A DNA stretch of 6,093 bases from an uncultured Selenomonadales bacterium (GTDB lineage: Bacteria > Bacillota > Negativicutes > Selenomonadales > Selenomonadaceae), in assembly GCA_947305445.1 (NCBI GenBank), contig CAMZDU010000079.1, forward strand, positions 1-6,093, given 5' to 3'. The notes below the pieces were generated by a model. It saw only the letters and a list, made by a program, of their open reading frames with translations, was not told where the DNA came from and made no database searches. Below, piece after piece: positions 1 through 4,824 of the stretch; within the stretch, counting starts at the first letter, position 1; every line of letters starts with the position of its first letter. The position numbers and the translations under genes are program-made.

Positions 1-6
1 TCTCAT
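1..6 (-). CDS. Start of the next gene downstream (2 codons only)
   Basis: Only the start codon ATG (6-4) and one further codon (AGA) are inside the window, so the product cannot be named. The start is credible because it overlaps the stop of the MBL-fold gene in an ATGA arrangement, the same coupling used at four other junctions here, and because an AAGGAG ribosome binding site (20-15) lies 8 nt upstream inside the end of the MBL gene. In related phage modules a recombinase, nuclease or SSB gene is often found in this position, but nothing here shows which. Confidence 0.7.
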
Positions 7-665
7 TGTGAACTCTCCTTAATGTGTGGAAAAACGCGCTGATAAAATTCTTCGCGGTCGCCGTGACGCTTGCTGATGTGAATCAGTGTGACAAGCGACT
101 GCGGATAATTCGTCAAAAATTCCGTTGTCTGTTCGATTGAAAGGTGGCGTTCGCGAACGCGCCGTTTTTGGTAATCGTCTGTAGGTGCCGACAAAAGCAA
201 CGCCTCCGAATAATTTGCTTCGATAAAAATTTGAGTGAAGTTACCTTCGACAATCGGAGGCGTGCCGGTGTCGGTCACGAAAAGCAAACGGTCTGTCTCG
301 TCCTGCAAAATGAAATTGACGGGTTCGGCGGCGTCGTGTTGCGAAGGAATTGCAGTGACTGTGACGGAAGCCGCTTGAAAAGTTTCACCCGCCGCGATTT
401 CCTGCAAATTGTAGCGGCTAAGTTTCAGAGCCGCGGCAGTGCCCGCCGTCATGAAAACGTTGACGCCGCGCCTTAAAAATTTTTCAGCGGTTTTAGCGTG
501 GTCGCAATGTTCGTGGGTGACGAGCAAGGCGTCGGGCAATTCGTAATTCAATCGTTCCAGCGTCCACCTAAACGGCATGCCGCAATCAATCAGAATCAAT
601 TTGCCCGCCGAAGTAATTGCCGTGCAGTTGCCGTCTGAACCGCTGGCCAAAACCCGCGCAATCAT
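3..665 (-). CDS. MBL-fold metallo-hydrolase (YycJ/WalJ-like), phage recombination module
   Basis: A 220-aa cytosolic metallo-beta-lactamase-fold protein. The N-terminus has the SGSDGNC turn (residues 8-14) typical of the YycJ/WalJ branch, followed by strand LILIDCG. The metal-binding HxHxDH motif is intact as H51-E-H53-C-D55-H56. Further likely ligands or active-site residues are H110 (SQHDAAEP), D132 (VTDTGTP), H174 (RHLS) and H196/H201 near the C-terminus. The family includes DNA and RNA nucleases as well as hydrolases, and small versions are common beside phage recombination genes; a nuclease role here is inference. The start at 665 is chosen because AGGAGG (680-675) stands 9 nt upstream; the frame stays open for 66 codons further, but that extension lies inside the preceding gene and has no ribosome binding site. 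The gene begins 19 nt after the SbcC-like gene ends, and its stop overlaps the next start. Confidence 0.93.
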   Translation of the reverse strand: MIARVLASGSDGNCTAITSAGKLILIDCGMPFRWTLERLNYELPDALLVTHEHCDHAKTAEKFLRRGVNVFMTAGTAAALKLSRYNLQEIAAGETFQAASVTVTAIPSQHDAAEPVNFILQDETDRLLFVTDTGTPPIVEGNFTQIFIEANYSEALLLSAPTDDYQKRRVRERHLSIEQTTEFLTNYPQSLVTLIHISKRHGDREEFYQRVFPHIKESSQ

Positions 666-684
666 TTTGCATCGCCTCCTGAAT

Positions 685-2292
685 TCACGCGGCCAGCTCC
701 GCTTTCGTGAATGCGATTGAAAGTTGCGGCTCTTCGCTGACTCTGAACAGGAACAGTTGATTGCGCAATTCGACAAAACTGTTAGCCGTGTAGCTTTCGG
801 CGTCGTCGATGAAAAGCGGCAGTTCGGTCTTGAAATATTTTTGGAGCGTGCGGAAAATGTCAAGCGCGGCTTTCAGCTTCTCGCCTTTGCTAAGCGCAAC
901 ATAGGGCACGCCGCCGAGTGTCGCCTCGCACGTCGGACGAATTTCCCCCGACGTTATCAGATAGTCGAACAGCTTAAAGTTGACGTGCTCAAAATGCGCG
1001 TTGATTTGCCCCTCGACGCGTTCAACTTTTTGCTGTTGAAACTTTTCGGCCGTGGCCAGATGCCCTTCAAGACGAGTGATTAGCTTGTGCAATTCGCGTT
1101 CGCGTTCGCGAAGTTCATCAATCCGCGTCTGAGTGTCGGCCGCTAATTTTAATTGCGCCCGCCGATATTCCAAATCGTTCAGTTGCTCGTCGATTGCGGC
1201 GATTTTTCCGGCGGTGTCGTCGGCCGATTGATTTTGAGCGCGTTCCGATAGAATTTGAATTTGAGCCGAAATATTTTTTTTCTCGGTGTCGATTTCTTTC
1301 AGCCGCGATTCAAAGGCGGCGATGTCAGCCGCGAGCTGTTTGGCGTCGCGGGTGATTTCGGTCAACCGTGCGTCGCGTTGCGCTTTAAATTTGTCGAGCG
1401 GCATAGTTTGTCCGCAAGTCGGACAAACGCCCGCTTTAGAGTTGGCAACCTGCAAATATTTTTTTCGCAAGCCGTCAACGGTAAGTCGCGACTGTTCAAG
1501 ATGACGGCCGCAACGTTCGCGCTCGCGCTCCAAATCGCCAAGCCGTTTGCGCTGAAGATTCAGTTCAACGTTGAAGTCGGCAGGTTTGTTCGCCGAAATT
1601 TTTTGCCGCTCGGCGTGGAGCGTCTTAATTTTCGTTTCCACGCCCGCGAAGCCGTCGGGGTCGTCCGCCGCCGCTTTGAGCCGCTTGTTAAGCTCGTCAA
1701 TTCTGTGGGGGATTGCCTCCGCTTCCTTGCGCGTCGAGTTCAATTCAAGTTTTGTGCGGGCGATAAAAGTATCGGACGTCAGCCCGTCGAAAATTTTTGC
1801 AACCTCGGCGAATTCGGGTGCGGACAAAATTTGCGCATCGGTCAGCGTGCCGAAAATTTTCAACAGCCAAGTGCGCTGTTCTCTCGCGGGCAAATTGCAG
1901 AACGCGAACGGATTCAATATCAGCTCGCCGCCGCCGCCCGTCAAATTGTCCACACACGTTTTAAATTGCCCAAGCTTGACGAGCTGGCCGTTTATGTACA
2001 GATTTTGTCGATTGCCCTGTTGCGTCCAGAAATATTCGCGGCGAAGCGTCGTGCCGGAGTCGAATTCAATTTCCGCGCCGTGAATCAAGCCGTCATCGGT
2101 CGGCGTCAAGCCGCCCTCGTAACGTTTGACATTGCCTTGAACCTTGCCGAAGAGCACAAACGGCACGGTCTGCGCAATCGAACTTTTGCCCACGCCGTTT
2201 TGTCCGCTGACAATCACGTCTTGCCCGTTGGCAGTAATTTCTCCGTCGGCCAACCCTTTAAAGTTCAGCCATGTGATTCGGGTGATTTTCAT
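685..2292 (-). CDS. SbcC/Rad50-like zinc-hook ATPase, compact phage form
   Basis: A 535-aa SMC/Rad50-type ATPase of the kind phages use for DNA end processing and recombination. The N-terminal half-site starts with the usual ITRITWLNFKG strand and carries Walker A GQNGVGKS (30-37). Residues about 180-280 and 300-430 are two charged, heptad-like helical arms meeting at a CPTC zinc hook (C290, C293). The C-terminal half-site has the ABC-type signature LSKGE (467-471) and Walker B LPLFIDDAES (about 491-500), where the usual DE pair is DD followed by AE. It is about half the length of bacterial SbcC, so the coiled coil is short. The start at 2292 is set by a GGAAGGAG ribosome binding site 10 nt or so upstream; the open frame continues 83 codons further back but overlaps the preceding gene in another frame. 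The next gene is an MBL-fold hydrolase rather than a calcineurin-like SbcD. A hairpin resembling a terminator stands directly upstream (2314-2338). Confidence 0.94.
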   Translation of the reverse strand: MKITRITWLNFKGLADGEITANGQDVIVSGQNGVGKSSIAQTVPFVLFGKVQGNVKRYEGGLTPTDDGLIHGAEIEFDSGTTLRREYFWTQQGNRQNLYINGQLVKLGQFKTCVDNLTGGGGELILNPFAFCNLPAREQRTWLLKIFGTLTDAQILSAPEFAEVAKIFDGLTSDTFIARTKLELNSTRKEAEAIPHRIDELNKRLKAAADDPDGFAGVETKIKTLHAERQKISANKPADFNVELNLQRKRLGDLERERERCGRHLEQSRLTVDGLRKKYLQVANSKAGVCPTCGQTMPLDKFKAQRDARLTEITRDAKQLAADIAAFESRLKEIDTEKKNISAQIQILSERAQNQSADDTAGKIAAIDEQLNDLEYRRAQLKLAADTQTRIDELRERERELHKLITRLEGHLATAEKFQQQKVERVEGQINAHFEHVNFKLFDYLITSGEIRPTCEATLGGVPYVALSKGEKLKAALDIFRTLQKYFKTELPLFIDDAESYTANSFVELRNQLFLFRVSEEPQLSIAFTKAELAA

Positions 2293-2309
2293 GACAAATT
2301 CTCCTTCCC

Positions 2310-2338
2310 AAAAGGGAGCAATCGTGCTGATTGCTCCC
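2310..2338 (-). terminator. Intercistronic hairpin with short U-tract (terminator or attenuator)
   Basis: On the minus strand a perfect 10-bp inverted repeat, GGGAGCAATC (2338-2329) and GATTGCTCCC (2323-2314), closes a 5-nt loop AGCAC and is followed at once by TTTT (2313-2310). This is the form of a Rho-independent terminator, though the U-tract is short. It sits in the 58-nt gap between the 141-aa gene and the SbcC-like gene, and the U-tract runs straight into the GGGAAGGAG ribosome binding site of the latter. It may therefore lower SbcC/MBL expression relative to the upstream genes, or protect the upstream message's 3' end. The structure is clear; its function is inferred. Confidence 0.72.
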
Positions 2339-2350
2339 CCGCCGACAATA

Positions 2351-2776
2351 TCAGAACGGAACGGACGCGCCTGCCCCCATAATTTCACCGGTCTGCGGGT
2401 CGCACGTCGGCTCGCTCGGCAAAATCGTAACGCGTGTGTAAGTGCGCTTGTTCTTCGTCGTGATTTTCTCCATTCGAATGCGCACGGGTTCGGCTCGCAA
2501 GTCGTCGTTAATCGCTTGCATGTCGCCGTCGTACTCGTCAATCCACGCGTCGGCCATTTGAATCAGAGCCATGCCGCCTGTGAAACATTTGGTCGTGTCT
2601 TCGGCGAAAGCGAACGACGGGAAGCGCGAACCTTCGTAGCTGATGATGTCCACGCCGGTAATCGAGACGCCGTCGGGATAAAGCCTGATAAGCTCGTCGA
2701 TTTTGATTTTCTCCAAACCGCTGGTCACTCCGCCGTTGCCCACTGCATTGCGGGCGATGTCACTAAGTTTACTCAT
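2351..2776 (-). CDS. Conserved-type phage protein, possible ssDNA-binding (SSB-like) protein
   Basis: A 141-aa protein that I do not recognise with certainty. After a short helical N-terminus (1-32) the middle looks beta-rich: GVSITGVDIISYEGSRFPSF, then FAFAEDTTKCF, a helix (MALIQMADAWIDEY) and a lysine-rich strand VRIRMEKITTKNKRTYTRV (about 98-116). This order and the TKNKRTYTRV strand resemble phage OB-fold-type nucleic-acid-binding proteins. The polypeptide ends in ASVPF, recalling the -PF tip by which bacterial SSB recruits partners, although the acidic residues before it are absent. Its position between the replication genes and the SbcC/MBL pair fits an ssDNA-binding role, but that is inference. 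The start at 2776 has AGGAGG with about 9 nt spacing; upstream in-frame codons overlap the preceding gene and lack a site. A hairpin lies on each side of the gene. Confidence 0.9.
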   Translation of the reverse strand: MSKLSDIARNAVGNGGVTSGLEKIKIDELIRLYPDGVSITGVDIISYEGSRFPSFAFAEDTTKCFTGGMALIQMADAWIDEYDGDMQAINDDLRAEPVRIRMEKITTKNKRTYTRVTILPSEPTCDPQTGEIMGAGASVPF

Positions 2777-2820
2777 GATAGTTGCCTCCTGTGATATAAT
2801 GTTAATGGTTATTTTTTTCT

Positions 2821-2836
2821 CGCGCCTTTCGACGCG
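2821..2836 (-). other. Small hairpin with GAAA tetraloop in 67-nt intergenic gap
   Basis: On the minus strand CGCGTC-GAAA-GGCGCG folds as a 6-bp stem (one U-G wobble) capped by a GNRA tetraloop. It is flanked by A-runs on both sides (A9 from 2845 to 2837 before it, A7 soon after). There is no U-tract for minus-strand termination; read on the plus strand the same element is followed by T9 and would look like a terminator for antisense transcripts, with one C-A mismatch in the stem. It stands between the 72-aa and 141-aa genes, where translational coupling is broken. It may be a processing or stability element. Confidence 0.45.
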
Positions 2837-2843
2837 TTTTTTT

Positions 2844-3062
2844 TTATTCGTCGGGCAAAATAAATTCGTCGGTGTCGGCCAGATAAGCTCTGACAAGCTC
2901 GTTGGCGACTGCTCTTGCCCGCTCAATCGTCGGATAACTCGCAAGGCGAATTTCTTTGCCGCCGATTGTTGCGTAGACTGTTTTGCCTTGTCGCCCGCCC
3001 TCAAAATTTTTCGGTTGGAGCGGGATTTCGGCCGCCGTCTGTCCACGATAGATAATTTTCAT
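2844..3062 (-). CDS. Small phage protein of unknown function (72 aa)
   Basis: A 72-aa protein with a beta-rich first half (MKIIYRGQTA, then VYATIGGKEIRLASY around residues 29-43) and an amphipathic helix that follows (TIERARAVANELVRAYLA, 45-62), ending in an acidic tail. The pattern of a short strand, a tyrosine and a helix beginning with ERA occurs in many small phage early proteins of unknown role; no catalytic motif is seen. The start at 3062 overlaps the stop of the repeat protein as ATGA and has AAGGAGG about 8 nt upstream. The stop TAA (2846-2844) lies in an A-run. This is the last of four tightly coupled ORFans; a 67-nt gap follows. Confidence 0.85.
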   Translation of the reverse strand: MKIIYRGQTAAEIPLQPKNFEGGRQGKTVYATIGGKEIRLASYPTIERARAVANELVRAYLADTDEFILPDE

Positions 3063-3382
3063 GCGGAAGCCTCCTTCAAACGTCTGTAATATTTGCGTTT
3101 TCTAGCGTTGATTTCTTCGCGATGTTCGGCACAATATTTTTTCATGTAAGCGTTGCGTTGTTCGCGGTGCTCGGCACAATATTTGCGCTGTTTAGCGCGG
3201 ATTTCTTCGCGATGTTCGGCACAATATTTGCGCATGTAAGCGTTGTGTTGTTCGCGGTGCTCGGCGTAATATTTGCGTTGTTTAGCTTTGCGGCGTTGAC
3301 GAGCACATTTTGAACAAAATCTGGCTCTTGAATCGCGAAGTTCTTGCTCGCCGCATTGCTGGCAGGTGATTAGCTTTTGCAT
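3059..3382 (-). CDS. Zinc-finger protein with 15-residue tandem repeats
   Basis: A 107-aa protein in two parts. Residues 1-30 carry a treble-clef or zinc-ribbon-like CxxC...CxxC site (C7, C10, C23, C26; CQQCG and FCSKC). Residues 36-95 are four tandem 15-residue units of the type RKYCAEHREEIRAKQ, with a partial fifth; units 1 and 3 end in NAYM and units 2 and 4 in INAR or IRAK, giving a 30-residue super-repeat. The repeats are basic and strongly helix-forming, so a nucleic-acid-binding helix is likely. Similar zinc-finger plus KYY-x-EHRE repeats occur in hypothetical phage proteins; no function is known to me. The start ATG at 3382 is chosen over one 14 codons earlier because a GAGG site (3394-3391) lies 8 nt upstream; that site overlaps the stop of the previous gene. 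Its own stop overlaps the next start (ATGA). Confidence 0.85.
   Translation of the reverse strand: MQKLITCQQCGEQELRDSRARFCSKCARQRRKAKQRKYYAEHREQHNAYMRKYCAEHREEIRAKQRKYCAEHREQRNAYMKKYCAEHREEINARKRKYYRRLKEASA
3098..3277 (-). repeat. Coding tandem repeat, 4 x 45 bp arranged as 2 x 90 bp
   Basis: Four 45-bp units (3277-3233, 3232-3188, 3187-3143, 3142-3098) encode the 15-residue repeats of the zinc-finger protein. At DNA level the 90-bp period is the closer one: stretches such as ATTTCTTCGCGATGTTCGGC on the plus strand recur exactly at 3111 and 3201. The near-identity of the two 90-bp blocks suggests recent duplication or gene conversion, and copy number may vary between relatives. Frame is kept because the period is a multiple of three. 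Confidence 0.88.
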
Positions 3383-3392
3383 GTCAGTTACC

Positions 3393-3581
3393 TCATAGCG
3401 TGGCGATGTAAACGTCTTGAACAAGTCGACGTTCGGCGGCGTTTAGCAGGTCGGAGTTTTCGCCGAAGATTCTTGAACGAAAATAGTCGTCCAAATCGCG
3501 CAAAGTTTCTTGCGGCAGTGATTGATTTCGCTCCAGTTCGCGAAAACGTTCAATCGCCGCGCACCACTCGGCCGCGCTCAT
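3393..3581 (-). CDS. Small protein of unknown function (62 aa)
   Basis: A 62-aa, mainly helical protein (MSAAEWCAAIERFRELERN, a second helix at QETLRDLDDYFRSRIF, and a third at LLNAAERRLVQDVYIATL). I do not recognise a family. The start is placed at ATG 3581 because it overlaps the stop of the preceding gene as ATGA and has a GAGG site 8 nt upstream. A GTG ten codons earlier (3611) has no ribosome binding site and would overlap the preceding gene by 34 nt. The gene stops 10 nt before the zinc-finger repeat gene starts and its stop overlaps that gene's ribosome binding site, so the two are probably coupled. Confidence 0.78.
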   Translation of the reverse strand: MSAAEWCAAIERFRELERNQSLPQETLRDLDDYFRSRIFGENSDLLNAAERRLVQDVYIATL

Positions 3582-3904
3582 GCCGAAAACCTCGTTGTAA
3601 ACGCTTTGCACACTTTAACCCAGCGGTCACTTAGCTCATTGCACCTTTTCAAGGCCGCGCTCCAACGTTTATAGTCGCGTTTGTCGTGCTCTTGCAACTC
3701 ATGAACTTTCTCCCAATACCGCAAGCTTTTGTCGCAGTCAGACGTTGCCGCGGCGAGTTTGAACAAGAGGTCAATTTTCTTGGCTCTGCGGAGCCGGCGC
3801 GATTCATAATGCCGCGTGATTTCTTCGAGCTGAAAACGTTCGTGCTCGTGCTCGGCACTGGCACGGTCGAATTCTTCAATCGCCGTGATTGTCGTGATTG
3901 TCAT
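3578..3904 (-). CDS. Charged helical protein of unknown function (108 aa)
   Basis: A 108-aa, highly charged protein predicted by eye to be almost wholly alpha-helical: a long helix from about residue 8 to 50 (IEEFDRASAEHEHERFQLEE then ITRHYESRRLRRAKKIDLLF) and a second from about 58 to 103, separated by a TSD turn. Heptad-like spacing suggests a helical hairpin or coiled coil. No enzymatic motif is visible. The start at 3904 overlaps the stop of the helicase loader as ATGA, and AGGAGG stands about 8 nt upstream; an open stretch of 15 codons before it lies inside the loader gene. Coupling to the loader hints at an accessory role in replication, but this is only positional. Confidence 0.84.
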   Translation of the reverse strand: MTITTITAIEEFDRASAEHEHERFQLEEITRHYESRRLRRAKKIDLLFKLAAATSDCDKSLRYWEKVHELQEHDKRDYKRWSAALKRCNELSDRWVKVCKAFTTRFSA

Positions 3905-4824
3905 GATTGTTTCCTCCTGTCGTGAGTTCCCAAAGTTGCGAAGGTGCACATTTCGCTAAGGCGGCTGATGATTCGTCGGGCGGTGAATTCGTCGCGCTTG
4001 CCGAACACGGCCTCCAGCTCTTTTAGGTTGAAGTTGCTGGTCACGATAACGGGTTTGTTCGCGCTGTAGCGGGCGTTGATTATCTGATAAATTTGTCCGA
4101 CGTTCCATTCGGTGATTTGCCCCGCGCCTAAATCGTCCAAAAAAAGCAGGTCGCATTCGCAGTAGCGGTCAAGGGGGTTGGCGGTCTTGGGGTTGTCGAA
4201 ACTCCGCTTGATTTCGTGTAACAGCGCGGGCACGTCGCCGAACTCAATCCGCTTAAAACTTCTGACGAATTGTTGCGCGATGAGCGCGGCCAGAAAAGTT
4301 TTGCCCGTGCCGTAGTTGCCGAAAAAGTAAAGCCCTTGATTTGGCTGAACTTCGCAAAAAATTTTTGCCAGCTGAACCGCCCGCCGATTGTCGTCCGTGA
4401 CGGAGTAATCACCGAAAGTTTTGCCGATGTATTTTGCGGGAATGTTGAAATTCTCGCATGCTTCGTTGCACAAAGTCGCCCACTCGAATTTGCAAGGGCC
4501 GCGTCTGATTATTGCGTGGCCGTCCTCGACTTCAATTTGCGGCTTCCAAAGGCGTTCTCGCTTCTTTTGGCAGGGCTCGCCCTTGCACCCGTCGCACTCG
4601 GCAAGTTCAAGCTCCGCACGGTCAATCGCCTTGATGTCCTCTTCGTCGTCAACGCCGTAGGTTGCGCGAATTCGCGGCGCGACTTCCTCAAAGCGTGCCC
4701 GCGTCTGTGCCCGCCAATGTTGCGCCTCTTGCCCAGTCAGGAATTTCCATAAGTCCAAGCTCAGAAATTCGCTCGCCGCTTGTGGCATTGACGGAGCTGT
4801 TGCCGGTGTTGCCGGATTTTGCAC
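3901..4824 (-). CDS. DnaI/DnaC-like AAA+ helicase loader
   Basis: A 307-aa replicative helicase loader. Such proteins bind the host DnaB/DnaC-type hexameric helicase and place it on melted origin DNA. Residues 77-111 hold a cysteine cluster (C77, C80, C85, then C111 in RRGPCKF) with the spacing seen in the zinc-binding N-terminal region of Bacillus DnaI. The AAA+ core has Walker A FGNYGTGKT (168-176), Walker B LLFLDDLG (226-233), sensor-1 VTSNFN (261-266) and an arginine-rich TARRIISRL segment (281-289) that fits the arginine finger. The start is GTG at 4824, with AAAGGAG 9 nt upstream; an ATG 12 codons later lacks such a site. The first 45 or so codons overlap the initiator gene in another frame, a 137-nt overlap that is unusual among these genes. 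The stop is coupled to the next gene by ATGA. Confidence 0.94.
   Translation of the reverse strand: MQNPATPATAPSMPQAASEFLSLDLWKFLTGQEAQHWRAQTRARFEEVAPRIRATYGVDDEEDIKAIDRAELELAECDGCKGEPCQKKRERLWKPQIEVEDGHAIIRRGPCKFEWATLCNEACENFNIPAKYIGKTFGDYSVTDDNRRAVQLAKIFCEVQPNQGLYFFGNYGTGKTFLAALIAQQFVRSFKRIEFGDVPALLHEIKRSFDNPKTANPLDRYCECDLLFLDDLGAGQITEWNVGQIYQIINARYSANKPVIVTSNFNLKELEAVFGKRDEFTARRIISRLSEMCTFATLGTHDRRKQS

Noticed and set aside
666..863. A 66-residue N-terminal extension of the MBL-fold protein
   Set aside because: The extension is inside the SbcC-like gene, is Ser/Arg-rich junk-like sequence, and a strong AGGAGG site precedes the ATG at 665.
1255..2382. A 375-codon open frame on the plus strand opposite the SbcC-like gene
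   Set aside because: It has no ribosome binding site and no recognisable domain, and it lies wholly antisense to a gene with clear Walker and zinc-hook motifs. Long antisense frames arise here from codon bias.
2293..2541. An 83-residue N-terminal extension of the SbcC-like ATPase
   Set aside because: It overlaps the 141-aa gene out of frame and reads through the intercistronic hairpin; the family begins at the ITRITWLNFKG strand just after the ATG at 2292.
2144..2794. A 216-codon open frame on the plus strand across two minus-strand genes
   Set aside because: It spans the hairpin and the starts of well-supported genes on the other strand, has no plausible motif and no start signal.
2795..2800. 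TATAAT on the plus strand as a promoter -10
   Set aside because: No -35 element stands at a suitable distance and no plus-strand gene follows; it falls in the AT-rich spacer just before a minus-strand gene start.
3098..3277. CRISPR array
   Set aside because: The repeats are contiguous 45/90-bp units without spacers and keep an open reading frame, so they are a coding tandem repeat.
3582..3611. GTG at 3611 as the start of the 62-aa gene
   Set aside because: There is no ribosome binding site before it, whereas ATG 3581 has a GAGG site and the ATGA overlap used at other junctions.
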